A stretch of DNA of 64,000 nt from Acinetobacter sp. WC-141 (GTDB taxonomy: Bacteria; Pseudomonadota; Gammaproteobacteria; Pseudomonadales; Moraxellaceae), in the NCBI RefSeq assembly GCF_000313935.1, contig NZ_AMSS01000061.1:1-64000 (forward strand), written 5' to 3'. Shown piece by piece: positions 1 to 8,211 of the stretch. Below the pieces are notes generated by a model. That model was not told the origin of the DNA, made no database searches, and saw nothing but the letters and a program-made list of their open reading frames with translations. Position numbers and translations under genes: made by a program. The stretch's first letter is position 1, and the number at the start of each line of letters is the position of its first letter.

Positions 1-200
1 CTGTAGCGACCCTTTGCCGTGAACACGGCATGAGTAATGCTACCTTTTATAAATGGCGTGCCAAATATGGTGGTATGGATACATCATTAATGGCTCGACT
101 GAAAGAGCTAGAAGCCGAAAATACCAGACTTAAAAAGATGTATGCGGAAGAGCGATTAAAGGCCGAAATCATCCAGGAAGCGATGGCAAAAAAGTGGTAA
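1..200 (+). CDS. IS3-family transposase OrfA, C-terminal part
   Basis: Open from the window edge (first full codon at 3) to a TAA at 198-200, 65 residues. It holds the end of a helix-turn-helix ([12 protein letters not shown]) followed by the leucine-zipper-like helix ([17 protein letters not shown]) typical of IS3-family OrfA, which binds the IS ends and dimerises. The end of the frame contains AAAAAAG at 188-194, where a -1 shift would join OrfA to OrfB and make the full OrfAB transposase. The start lies before the window. Confidence 0.85.
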   Translation, partial: VATLCREHGMSNATFYKWRAKYGGMDTSLMARLKELEAENTRLKKMYAEERLKAEIIQEAMAKKW

Positions 201-1009
201 AGCCATCTTGCCGGCGTAAGATGGCACAACAGGCAGTTGCCCAGCATGCCATTAGTATTCGTTTGGCTTGTAAAGCATTTGGCATTAGTGAAACCTGCTA
301 CCGCTATCAAGCCAAACTCAGCGATGACAATGCACTCATTGCTGAACAGCTCATTGAACTCACTGAGGAAAATTCCGATTGGGGCTTTGGTTTGTGCTTC
401 TCGTATTTACGGCATGTTGAGAGTTGCTGCTGGAATCACAAGCGGGTTTACCGCATTTACTGTGAGTTGGCACTGAATCTGCGTATTAAACCGAGAAGAA
501 GACTAAAACGGCATGCGCCTGAACCATTGAAAGAACCAATCCGAGAAAATCAGGTTTGGTCATTAGATTTTATGCATGATCAGCTTTCCGATGGTCGCAA
601 GTTTCGATTATTGAATGTGATTGATGATTACCGCCGCGAAGGCCTAGCCATTGAAGCAGGGTTCTCATTGCCCACAATCAGGGTTATTCGTACGTTGAAT
701 CAATTGCTGGAGTGGAGAGAAAAACCGTTAGTGATCCGATGCGATAATGGTCCCGAATTTATCAGTCACGAATTTGTGCGCTGGGCTACTGAGCACGGTA
801 TTCGTATTGAATATATTCAACCGGGTAAGCCACAGCAGAATGCGTATATTGAACGCTATAATCGGACCATACGTTATAGTTGGCTGAGCAAGCATTTATT
901 TGATACTTTGGATGAAGTACAAGATTATGCAACAAACTGGTTGTGGCATTACAACCATGAAAGACCACATCAAGCTAACAAAGGAAAGCCACCTCTAATG
1001 GCTGCTTAA
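194..1009 (+). CDS. IS3-family transposase OrfB (DDE catalytic domain)
   Basis: 271 residues in the -1 frame relative to OrfA, overlapping it by 7 bases. The N-terminal part is the HTH_21-type region, and the C-terminal part is an rve integrase core. Catalytic residues are visible as D125 (WSLDFM), D184 (RCDNGPEF) and E220 ([10 protein letters not shown]), with the 35-residue D-E spacing standard for this family. The final HYNHERPHQ block is also typical. The apparent GTG start is probably not used on its own; expression would come from frameshifting. The gene looks intact, so the element may still be mobile if its left end is complete. Confidence 0.92.
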   Translation: MVKPSCRRKMAQQAVAQHAISIRLACKAFGISETCYRYQAKLSDDNALIAEQLIELTEENSDWGFGLCFSYLRHVESCCWNHKRVYRIYCELALNLRIKPRRRLKRHAPEPLKEPIRENQVWSLDFMHDQLSDGRKFRLLNVIDDYRREGLAIEAGFSLPTIRVIRTLNQLLEWREKPLVIRCDNGPEFISHEFVRWATEHGIRIEYIQPGKPQQNAYIERYNRTIRYSWLSKHLFDTLDEVQDYATNWLWHYNHERPHQANKGKPPLMAA

Positions 1010-1048
1010 CCTCTACTTTTAACTTCGGTTATTTATGGGAGGATTACC

Positions 1049-1098
1049 GCAAGACTTGTTTTTCCAGCTCCACCCGGACCTATGAAATGTATAAGCAT
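1049..1098 (-). pseudogene. 5' fragment of a P-loop NTPase/kinase cut by the IS
   Basis: Reading left from an ATG at 1098 gives 16 residues, MLIHFIGPGGAGKTSL, which is a start codon followed almost at once by a perfect Walker A loop (GxxxxGKT). The frame then runs into the IS and stops. An AAAGGA ribosome binding site sits about 10 bases before the ATG, and the NUDIX gene ends 33 bases upstream on the same strand, so the two were probably co-transcribed. The remainder of the gene would lie left of the IS, outside the window. Kinase versus AAA-type ATPase cannot be decided from 16 residues. Confidence 0.7.
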
Positions 1099-1130
1099 GG
1101 GTCAATTTCCTTTATTAATTCAGCCTTATT

Positions 1131-1784
1131 TCACCAATAAATATAGTTTACATTTTCACCGGAAATCTGTCTCATAGCCGCGATGAGCAATCTTTCAATT
1201 ATTTTATCAAGAGCTAAATAATTAGGAGGAAAACTTTCTAACGTAATAATATCGGTACTTATTTCCCATAAATTTTCTTTAATTTTTATACTCTTTTTTA
1301 TTTGAATAGAATTTATTTTTTGTTGAAGTAAATCAATACAATCAGTTATTGCAACTTCTACAAATCCTACTATCTCATTATCTTTCGGCTTGAGCTCGAC
1401 TAATTCAATATTTAAAGGGAGTAAGAAGATATGTTGAAATTCATTTGCAATATAATTATCTGTAATATGGCAAGAAGTCTGTCTAATTCCTATAGGGATA
1501 AGCTGATTGAATTCAACCTTAATTCCTAACTCTTCCTCACTCTCTCTTATTCCTTGTTCAATAGTTTCACCTGCCTCGTAATGCCCACCAACAGAGATAT
1601 CAAGAAAACTTTTTCTATCAAAAGTATAGTTATCAGAATTTTTTAGCTGGAAATAAACATATTGAGTTGATGGGTTGTATACAAGACAAGTAAACACCCT
1701 ATGCCATAGTCCCAATTGATGGGCTAATTTTTTATCGACAACCCCAATATATTCATAATTATCATTAAATATATCAATATTCAT
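1131..1784 (-). CDS. NUDIX hydrolase family protein
   Basis: 217 residues with a NUDIX box at about residues 66-88 (GGHYEAGE then RESEEELGI), the Mg-binding signature of enzymes that hydrolyse nucleoside diphosphates linked to another moiety. The box is one residue shorter than the classic GX5EX7REUXEEXGU spacing, a form I associate with YfcD/IPP-isomerase-like branches rather than MutT. Substrate cannot be told. It stands directly upstream of the truncated P-loop gene, which may have been a functional partner. Base composition is strongly A/T rich even for this window, which fits an accessory origin. Confidence 0.85.
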   Translation of the reverse strand: MNIDIFNDNYEYIGVVDKKLAHQLGLWHRVFTCLVYNPSTQYVYFQLKNSDNYTFDRKSFLDISVGGHYEAGETIEQGIRESEEELGIKVEFNQLIPIGIRQTSCHITDNYIANEFQHIFLLPLNIELVELKPKDNEIVGFVEVAITDCIDLLQQKINSIQIKKSIKIKENLWEISTDIITLESFPPNYLALDKIIERLLIAAMRQISGENVNYIYW

Positions 1785-1925
1785 ATCTTTTTTATCAAGT
1801 ATAAATTTAATCAGAATATTTTAACTTCATTTAAAGTTTTAAGTATCAAAAAAGCAATTTTATTCTAGCTGCGCTTTACTCATAAAAGTTATAGATTACA
1901 TTTGAATAAATAGAAGGATTCAATA

Positions 1926-2669
1926 ATGAAAACAATTGGCTTATTAGGCGGAATGAGTTGGGAATCTACAGCGCTTTATTATCAACAAATCAATAAAATG
2001 ATTCATAGCAAATTGGGAAAATTGCATTCTGCTAAAGTGATTATTAATAGTGTTGATTTTGAAGAAATAGCAGCCTTGCAAGCAAAAGGTTTATGGAAAG
2101 AGGCTGGAACATATTTAGCCGAGCAAGCGCAAAACTTAGAGAAAGCAGGGGCAGATTGTATTTTGGTGTGTACCAATACCATGCACAAAGTTGCTGCACA
2201 GATTGAAGATTCAATTACCACGCCTTTCTTACATATTGCCGATGCAACCGCAAAAGAAATTGTGAGTCAAAACATTGGTAAAGTCGCTCTCTTGGGAACG
2301 GCGTTTACAATGGAGCAAGATTTTTATAAAGCTCGATTACAAGATCATGGAATTGACGTAATTATTCCAAATGAAGCAGATCGAAAGATAGTCCATCGAA
2401 TTATTTATGAAGAACTTTGTTTAGGGGTAATCAACCCAGAATCACAGCAAAAGTACATTGCTATTGTAGAGAGGCTCATTGCTGAAGGCGCCCAAGGAAT
2501 TATCTTGGGTTGTACCGAAATTTGTATGTTGATTGGTGAGGTTAAATTTTCGGTGCCTTTATTTGATACGACCGCCATTCATGCAAAAGAGGCGGTGAGT
2601 TTTAGCTTAAATGAGAATAAAAACTCTAATGGTGTCAATCTACGTATGTCTGCTGCGAATATTGTTTAG
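1926..2669 (+). CDS. Aspartate/glutamate racemase family protein
   Basis: 247 residues of the Asp/Glu/hydantoin racemase superfamily, which interconvert L and D amino acids with two cysteines and no cofactor. The N-terminal GLLGGMSWEST motif is the hallmark of the aspartate racemase/YgeA branch. The two catalytic cysteines are visible at C82 (VCTNTMHK) and C196 (LGCTEI). An AGAAGG ribosome binding site precedes the ATG. It is transcribed away from the NUDIX gene and has no obvious partner. Whether it acts on aspartate, glutamate or a broader set is not decidable here. Confidence 0.88.
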   Translation: MKTIGLLGGMSWESTALYYQQINKMIHSKLGKLHSAKVIINSVDFEEIAALQAKGLWKEAGTYLAEQAQNLEKAGADCILVCTNTMHKVAAQIEDSITTPFLHIADATAKEIVSQNIGKVALLGTAFTMEQDFYKARLQDHGIDVIIPNEADRKIVHRIIYEELCLGVINPESQQKYIAIVERLIAEGAQGIILGCTEICMLIGEVKFSVPLFDTTAIHAKEAVSFSLNENKNSNGVNLRMSAANIV

Positions 2670-2695
2670 CCATATTTCAAATATCCGTCTTGTCA

Positions 2696-2735
2696 TTAAA
2701 CGTTAAGCCTGTGTCGTCAAATGTAAAGTGGCGCC
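2696..2735 (+). promoter_or_regulatory. Candidate AraC-type operator upstream of the 2.8-9.2 kb run
   Basis: TTAAACGTTAAG (2696-2707) is followed by TGTGTCGTCAAATG (2710-2723) and TGGCGCC (2729-2735). The first two words recur exactly upstream of the hydrolase gene at 10437-10448 and 10522-10535, and a close match to the third at 10545. The TGTCG core resembles half-sites of OruR/ArgR-type AraC regulators, and such a regulator is encoded at 9330. A -10-like TTTTAT lies at 2766. Binding is inferred. Confidence 0.55.
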
Positions 2736-2807
2736 TATCCTACTTATTGTAGTTTTAGTTATTGCTTTTATAGGCACTCAATAAAAAACCAAAATATGGG
2801 ATAGGAC

Positions 2808-3794
2808 ATGACGTTGACGAAAGCTATACGTTTCTATGGAACAGGAACGCCTGAAGTAATGCGCTATGAAGATGTAGAAGTAAGAGACCCAAAAGAAGGG
2901 GAAGTACGCCTACGTCATGTGGCAGTCGGTTTAAATTATGCCGATACATATTTTCGTAATGGAACCTATAAAATTCCAATGCCTAATGGCATGGGCGTCG
3001 AGGCTTCAGGTGTAGTGGAAGCCTTAGGTGAAGGCGTGACTCAGGTCAAAGTAGGTGATCGAGTCACTTATACAGGTTTTCTAAATACTTTAGGTGCATA
3101 TAGCACCCACCGCATAATTCCAGCAGATGCTTTAATTAAATTACCCGAAGAAATTTCCTGTGAAACTGCGGCGGCCATGACCATGAGAGGGCTGACTGCT
3201 GCTTATTTAATGCGCCGTATTTATGACTTTAAAGCGGGCGATTCAATTTTATTGCATGCAGCAGCAGGTGGCGTTGGCCTGATTGTTTCTCAGTGGGCCA
3301 AATTACTTGGCTTGACCGTGATAGGCACAACGTCGTCAGAAGAAAAAGCAGCCGTAGCGCGAGCTCATGGTTGTGACCATGTGATTAACTACAGCCATGA
3401 AAATGTTGCTGAGCGTGTACGTGAGTTAACAGGCGGCGTTGGTGTAAATGTCGTTTTCGATAGTGTCGGTCAAGCCACTTTCATGAGTTCATTAGATTCT
3501 CTAAAACGCCGTGGTTTGTTGGTCTGTGTAGGCACTGCGTCTGGTCCAATTCCTGCTTTTGATCCGGTATTACTTGCCGTAAAAGGTTCACTGTTTGTGA
3601 CGCGTCCAGCTTTGGCCGATTACATTGCAGATCCTGCCGAGAAAAAAGAACTGGCAAATGAATTATTTGAACATGTGCGACATGGACGAATCAAAATTGA
3701 GATTAATCAGCGCTATGAGCTAAAGGATGCGGTACAAGCTCATCTCGATTTAGAAGCACGTAAAACAATAGGTTCATCAATTTTTGTAATTTGA
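2808..3794 (+). CDS. Zinc-independent MDR oxidoreductase (quinone reductase type)
   Basis: 328 residues of the medium-chain dehydrogenase/reductase superfamily, quinone oxidoreductase branch: N-terminal GroES-like fold, then a Rossmann domain with LLHAAAGGVGLIVSQWAK around residues 147-164 that binds NADPH. The zinc-ligand residues of alcohol dehydrogenases are absent. The family reduces quinones or alpha,beta-unsaturated carbonyls. It is first in the seven-gene run, followed by the dioxygenase with a short gap, which suggests a role in the same catabolic route rather than a general stress function. Confidence 0.88.
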   Translation: MTLTKAIRFYGTGTPEVMRYEDVEVRDPKEGEVRLRHVAVGLNYADTYFRNGTYKIPMPNGMGVEASGVVEALGEGVTQVKVGDRVTYTGFLNTLGAYSTHRIIPADALIKLPEEISCETAAAMTMRGLTAAYLMRRIYDFKAGDSILLHAAAGGVGLIVSQWAKLLGLTVIGTTSSEEKAAVARAHGCDHVINYSHENVAERVRELTGGVGVNVVFDSVGQATFMSSLDSLKRRGLLVCVGTASGPIPAFDPVLLAVKGSLFVTRPALADYIADPAEKKELANELFEHVRHGRIKIEINQRYELKDAVQAHLDLEARKTIGSSIFVI

Positions 3795-3805
3795 AGGGAT
3801 TTCTT

Positions 3806-4654
3806 ATGCAAATTGAACAGTTAACTTGCAATATTGGTGCAGAGTTAAGCGGTGTAAAACTCGCTGATGCTATTTATGATGATGGCTTATTTTCTGAAAT
3901 TCGCTCACAACTGCTTAAACACCGTGTTTTGTTCTTGCGAGATCAACATTTAACTCGTCAGGATCATGTGGCTTTTGCAGAAAAATTTGGACAACTAGAA
4001 GATCATCCTGCTGTAGGGAGTCATCCTGACCATCCGGGTTTAGTACAGATTTATAAAAACCCCGAAAGCCCAGTCGATCGTTATGAAAATGCTTGGCACA
4101 GTGATGCGAGTTGGCGCAAGATCCCACCAATGGGATGCGTGCTGCATTGTGTCGAATGTCCACCTGTAGGCGGCGATACAATGTGGACCAATATGGTCAT
4201 GGCTTATGAGTCATTACCCGATGATATCAAATGTAAGATTGCAGACTTACGTGCTTACCACAGCATAGAAGCGAGTTTTGGTGCTGCAATGCCACTTGAA
4301 AAGCGCTTGGACTTAAAAGCAAAGTTCCCCGATGCTGAGCACCCTGTGGTCCGTACTCATCCTGAAACGGGCGAGAAAGTTTTGTATGTCAACGCGTTCA
4401 CAACGCACTTCAGTAACTATCACACCAAAGAGCGGGTCAGATTTGGACAAGATGCCAATCCAGGCTCAGCTGAACTGCTACGTTATTTAATATCTCAAGC
4501 CTATATACCAGAGTTTCAAGTGCGTTGGCGTTGGAAGCCTAACAGTATTGCAATTTGGGATAACCGCAGTACGCAGCACTATGCCGTGATGGATTATCCG
4601 CCTTGCCATCGAAAAATGGAGCGGGCAGGCATTATTGGTGATGCAACCTATTAA
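3806..4654 (+). CDS. TauD/TfdA family Fe(II)/2-oxoglutarate dioxygenase
   Basis: 282 residues from the ATG at 3806, chosen over an upstream TTG at 3791 because GAAGGGA sits 6-12 bases before it. The fold family oxidises substrates such as taurine, alkyl sulfates or 2,4-D with 2-oxoglutarate and oxygen. The iron ligands are visible: H98 and D100 in WHSDASW, and H258 in the WDNRSTQHYAV block, with R269 placed to hold 2-oxoglutarate. Length matches TauD (about 283). A YeiH-type exporter in the same run hints at a sulfur-containing substrate, but the substrate is not shown by the sequence. Confidence 0.9.
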   Translation: MQIEQLTCNIGAELSGVKLADAIYDDGLFSEIRSQLLKHRVLFLRDQHLTRQDHVAFAEKFGQLEDHPAVGSHPDHPGLVQIYKNPESPVDRYENAWHSDASWRKIPPMGCVLHCVECPPVGGDTMWTNMVMAYESLPDDIKCKIADLRAYHSIEASFGAAMPLEKRLDLKAKFPDAEHPVVRTHPETGEKVLYVNAFTTHFSNYHTKERVRFGQDANPGSAELLRYLISQAYIPEFQVRWRWKPNSIAIWDNRSTQHYAVMDYPPCHRKMERAGIIGDATY

Positions 4655-4714
4655 GGTTATTGGTTAACTCATTTTATCTATTTGAAAATTCTAAAAATAT
4701 ATTAGGAGATGCGC

Positions 4715-5767
4715 ATGCAATTCTTTGACGACTCATTGCACCCAGAAAATATGGAAAAAGTGGTGATTACTGTTGCGCCGTATGGACCAGAATGGATGCC
4801 AGAAGACTTTCCCGAAGATATTCCTGTGACCATGGATGAGCAAATACAAAAAGCGGTCGAGTGCTATGAAGCGGGTGCTACCGTGCTGCATTTACATGTT
4901 CGTGAGCTTGATGGTAAAGGCTCTAAACGCCTATCAAAATTTAATGAACTGATTGCAGGTGTGCGTGAAGCTGTGCCTGACATGATTATTCAGGTGGGAG
5001 GTTCGATTTCATTTGCACCAGAGAGTGAAGGTGAAGCGGCCCTATGGTTAAGTGACGACACTCGACATATGTTGGCTGACCTTACACCAAAACCTGATCA
5101 GGTCACGGTAGCAATTAACACCACACAAATGAATATTATGGAATTGCTCTATCCTGAATATTTGGAAGGAACTTCACTGGCACATCCAGCGACTCAGGCA
5201 GCATATGCAGAGATGACTGTGCCAGCAGGGCCTGCATGGGTTGCCGAACATATTAAACGCTTATGTAAAAACAATATTCAACCACACTTTCAATTAACGG
5301 GAATGCATGGTCTGGAAACTCTAGAGCGTATGGTGCGTAAAGGGTTATATATGGGACCATTAAACTTAACTTGGATTGGAATTGGTGGTGGTTTTGATGG
5401 TCCAAACCCATTTAATTTCTTTAATTTTATTCATCGCGTACCTGATGGATGTACTTTGACCTCAGAATCACTACTCAAAAATGTATTGCCTTTTAACACC
5501 ATGTCGATGGCAATGGGTTTACACGCTCGTGTGGGTAATGAAGACACGATTATTGATCATCATGGACGTCGTTTTTCATCTGTAGAGCAAATTAAACAAA
5601 CAGTTCGAATTGCCCATGAACTAGGCCGTGAAATTGCTTCTGGAAAAGAAGCCCGCGAGATTTATCGTATTGGCGTTCAATACAACACCATCGAAGAAAC
5701 TCTAATTGCAAATGGTATGTCACCTAACCGTCAAGCAGGGCAAAAGGGCGTTCCTCAACGTCGTTAA
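4715..5767 (+). CDS. Beta-keto acid cleavage enzyme (BKACE, DUF849)
   Basis: 350 residues. The family condenses a beta-keto acid with acetyl-CoA and splits it to acetoacetate and a CoA ester; the prototype is 3-keto-5-aminohexanoate cleavage enzyme of lysine fermentation. Motifs include VTVAPYGPEW near the start, the metal-binding HLHVREL, IIQVGGS and WIGIGGG. The start at 4715 has AGGAG six bases upstream; an ATG at 4709 would touch the ribosome binding site. This copy is longer than typical members (about 300), with a short N-terminal extension. It suggests that the pathway produces a beta-keto acid. Confidence 0.88.
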   Translation: MQFFDDSLHPENMEKVVITVAPYGPEWMPEDFPEDIPVTMDEQIQKAVECYEAGATVLHLHVRELDGKGSKRLSKFNELIAGVREAVPDMIIQVGGSISFAPESEGEAALWLSDDTRHMLADLTPKPDQVTVAINTTQMNIMELLYPEYLEGTSLAHPATQAAYAEMTVPAGPAWVAEHIKRLCKNNIQPHFQLTGMHGLETLERMVRKGLYMGPLNLTWIGIGGGFDGPNPFNFFNFIHRVPDGCTLTSESLLKNVLPFNTMSMAMGLHARVGNEDTIIDHHGRRFSSVEQIKQTVRIAHELGREIASGKEAREIYRIGVQYNTIEETLIANGMSPNRQAGQKGVPQRR

Positions 5768-5774
5768 TATGACG

Positions 5775-5848
5775 AGGTCTAATGGAATTTAGACCTGAAT
5801 TATAGTGCAGCTTATTCGCGTTGGTTTTTAAAGGCGGGGTGCTGCACT
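5775..5848. repeat. Two successive inverted repeats between BKACE and MFS genes
   Basis: AGGTCTAA at 5775-5782 pairs with TTAGACCT at 5789-5796 (loop of 6). Next, AGTGCAGC at 5804-5811 pairs with GCTGCACT at 5841-5848 across 29 bases. Neither is followed by a T run, so they are poor intrinsic terminators. They could be a processing or stability element, or an operator for the second half of the run. Confidence 0.6.
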
Positions 5849-5885
5849 AGCTCAATAGAAATTATAAAAAATACAAGGAGGTCTT

Positions 5886-7235
5886 ATGAATGCGCATCAG
5901 TATTCAGATCAGATGAGCGATGTTGATACGTCAATCAGTATACCTCGTCGTTATGCATGGCTTGTTTTTGCTTTGACATTTGGTTTGCTCATTTCAGATT
6001 ACATGTCCAGACAAGTCTTAAACGCAGTCTTTCCTTTACTTAAAAATGAGTGGTTGCTCAGCGATAGCCAGTTAGGTTTGCTCAGTGGCATTGTGGCTTT
6101 AATGGTGGGTTTATTGACTCTGCCATTGTCTTTAATGGCAGACCGTTTTGGGCGAGTTAAAAGCTTGGCCATTATGGCGGCTTTATGGAGTTTGGCGACT
6201 TTAGGATGTGCACTCGCTGAAAATTATGAGCAAATGTTTATTGCTCGTTTTATGGTTGGTGTGGGCGAGGCAGCGTATGGCAGTGTTGGTATCGCAGTGG
6301 TGGTAGCTGTTTTTCCTCGAGAAATGCGTGCAACACTCGCCAGTGCTTTTATGGCGGGCGGCGTATTTGGTTCGTTTTTGGGTGTGGCTTTAGGTGGTGT
6401 ACTCGCACAGCATTTCGGTTGGCGTTGGGCTTTTGGTGGTATTGCTTTATTTGGTCTCATTTTGGCTTTTCTATATCCAATTTTAGTGAAAGAAAACAGA
6501 ATAAAAGCAGCACCTCAAAATAAAATTCGTAGTAAAACCCAGCACATAAAAAGCCCTTTAAAAACTTTATATTCAAGTCGTTCAGTCATTGCCACTTACA
6601 TTGGTAGTGGTCTGCAATTATTTGTTGGTGGCACAGTAATTGTCTGGATGCCGAGTTATCTCAATCGCTATTACGGCATGAGTACCGACAAGGCAGGTGT
6701 GATGGCAGCGGTCATTTTGCTATGTAGTGCAGTAGGCACAATTCTATGCGGGATGTTGTGTGATTATTTGGGCCGTAACTGTCCAGATCGTAAGGTCAGT
6801 TTAGCGATTACATACTGCTTGCTCGGTTGTGTTCTTTTATTAATTGCTTTTGCTGTGCCTGTGGGACGTAACCAGTTACTTCTCATTTGTCTCGGAATGT
6901 TTATTGCCCTAGGAACCAATGGGCCATCTAGTGCCATGGTGGCCAATCTCACACATAACTCAGTTCATGGTTCTGCATTTGCAACACTCACCTTAGCTAA
7001 CAATTTTCTTGGTTTAGCACTTGGTCCTTTAGTCGTTGGTAAAGTATCTGATGTGATTGGTTTACATAGTGCATTTCAACTGATGCCATTGGTCAGTATT
7101 GCAGCCGCAGCCGTATTTTTTTATGCCAAACGCCATTATCACAAAGATATCGCACGCTTTGAGCAGCAAGGAATAACTGAGCTTAAAAATCATTCAAGTA
7201 ACCAAATACAAAAATGCGAGATGAATAACAAATGA
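5886..7235 (+). CDS. MFS transporter of the catabolic run
   Basis: 449 residues with twelve predicted hydrophobic segments and the MFS loop signature between TM2 and TM3 (SLMADRFGRVKSL). A short hydrophilic N-terminus precedes TM1 (YAWLVFALTFGLLISDY). AAGGAGG lies just before the ATG. The family imports or exports small molecules using the proton gradient; by position it is likely the uptake system for the substrate of the neighbouring dioxygenase and BKACE. The stop overlaps the start of the DsbA-like gene (ATGATG/TGA), so the two are translationally coupled. Confidence 0.88.
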   Translation: MNAHQYSDQMSDVDTSISIPRRYAWLVFALTFGLLISDYMSRQVLNAVFPLLKNEWLLSDSQLGLLSGIVALMVGLLTLPLSLMADRFGRVKSLAIMAALWSLATLGCALAENYEQMFIARFMVGVGEAAYGSVGIAVVVAVFPREMRATLASAFMAGGVFGSFLGVALGGVLAQHFGWRWAFGGIALFGLILAFLYPILVKENRIKAAPQNKIRSKTQHIKSPLKTLYSSRSVIATYIGSGLQLFVGGTVIVWMPSYLNRYYGMSTDKAGVMAAVILLCSAVGTILCGMLCDYLGRNCPDRKVSLAITYCLLGCVLLLIAFAVPVGRNQLLLICLGMFIALGTNGPSSAMVANLTHNSVHGSAFATLTLANNFLGLALGPLVVGKVSDVIGLHSAFQLMPLVSIAAAAVFFYAKRHYHKDIARFEQQGITELKNHSSNQIQKCEMNNK

Positions 7236-7888
7236 TGATTCGGCAATTACATATTGATGTATTTTTTGACTTTATTTGTCCTTGGTGTTTGATCGGAAAA
7301 CGTCAGTTACTGATCGCTATAAATAGATTTTATCAGCTTCACCCCAAAGTCAAAGTTGTCGTGCATTGGCGAGGTGTACAGCTCATACCAGACTTACCCG
7401 TTGAAGGAGTCCCGTTTCAAACATTTTATTTGAAAAGGTTAGGCAGTGTGACAGCAGTTCGTATGAGACAGGAACAAGTCAATAAAGCTGCAAATAAGGT
7501 CGGGCTTAAGATCGATTTTGAACAGATTAAACGCATGCCAAATACGGCTAAGGCTCATCGCTTATTTGATAAAGCTTTAAAGGTAGGCACTCCTGAGCAG
7601 TGCAATATGCTGTTAGAGCAACTCTTTGCGGCATATTTTTATGATGGGTTAGATATTGGAAATACCATCACTTTATCCAGAATAGCAAAACGTTGTGGCT
7701 TTTCACCTGAGCTTATAAAAAGTTCACTTATTCAAGATCGTCAAGATTTTATATCAGCAAGTACAGGCGGGAATGGCGTGCCTTACTTTATTTTTGATAA
7801 TGGTTCTGTGCTGGTTGGAGCGCAATCAGCAGATGCACTTTACCAAGCGATGCATGAGGCGCTTGTGGGACAAGGAGAGTTGATATGA
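7232..7888 (+). CDS. DsbA family / FrnE-like thioredoxin-fold protein
   Basis: 218 residues. The N-terminus DVFFDFICPWCLIGKRQL holds a CPWC active site, as in the FrnE and 2-hydroxychromene-2-carboxylate isomerase group of DsbA-like proteins; there is no signal peptide, so it is cytoplasmic. The C-terminal GVPYFIFDNGSVLVGAQ block is the cis-proline loop and family tail. Members act as disulfide oxidoreductases or glutathione-dependent isomerases. It overlaps the MFS gene and the Rieske gene at both ends by 4 bases, so it belongs firmly to this operon. Its role in the pathway is unknown. Confidence 0.85.
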   Translation: MMIRQLHIDVFFDFICPWCLIGKRQLLIAINRFYQLHPKVKVVVHWRGVQLIPDLPVEGVPFQTFYLKRLGSVTAVRMRQEQVNKAANKVGLKIDFEQIKRMPNTAKAHRLFDKALKVGTPEQCNMLLEQLFAAYFYDGLDIGNTITLSRIAKRCGFSPELIKSSLIQDRQDFISASTGGNGVPYFIFDNGSVLVGAQSADALYQAMHEALVGQGELI

Positions 7889-8211
7889 CCCAACGATTTG
7901 AAGTGCCTCTAGAAAAAATACCGAATTCAGGTGAGCGGGCTTTTTTAAAAATTGGAGATAAAACTCTCGCGCTATTTAATGTTGCGACTCAGTTTTATGC
8001 AATCGATGACAGTTGTCCTCATCAGGGGGCATCGCTATTTAGTGGACGTCTAGAAGGACGAGTGATTCAGTGCTGTGCCCATGGTCTACGCTTTGATTTA
8101 ACAAATGGCTGTTTAGTTAATTCTGCTCATCTCAAAGTGGCGACTTATCCCGTAGAAGTGAGTGGAGAAAAGTTATTTATTGTGATGGGTTCTGGGGAAA
8201 ATCATGGCTAG
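7885..8211 (+). CDS. Rieske-type [2Fe-2S] ferredoxin
   Basis: 108 residues, the size of stand-alone Rieske ferredoxins such as those serving aromatic-ring dioxygenases. Cluster ligands are visible as CPHQGA and CCAHGLRFD (C-x-H ... C-x2-H). No oxygenase large subunit or ferredoxin reductase is encoded nearby, so its electron acceptor is unclear; it may be NirD-like or serve an enzyme elsewhere. It starts inside the stop of the preceding gene (ATGA) and overlaps the next gene by 8 bases. Confidence 0.88.
   Translation: MTQRFEVPLEKIPNSGERAFLKIGDKTLALFNVATQFYAIDDSCPHQGASLFSGRLEGRVIQCCAHGLRFDLTNGCLVNSAHLKVATYPVEVSGEKLFIVMGSGENHG

Larger units (their letters stand above)
1..1048 (+). mobile_element. 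IS3-family insertion sequence, right part
   Basis: The window opens inside an IS3-family element: the end of OrfA, an overlapping OrfB in the -1 frame, and an A6G slippery stretch at 188-194 between them. The left end lies outside the window. The right end is placed near 1048 because the reading frame of the interrupted leftward gene starts making sense from 1049 onward; the exact inverted repeat and target duplication cannot be fixed without the left end. Family assignment is firm from the DDE pattern; I do not name the particular IS. Confidence 0.85.

Noticed and set aside
7885..8211. Rieske protein as part of a ring-hydroxylating dioxygenase
   Set aside because: No oxygenase alpha or beta subunit or reductase is encoded nearby; the only oxygenase in the run is of the TauD type, which needs no ferredoxin.
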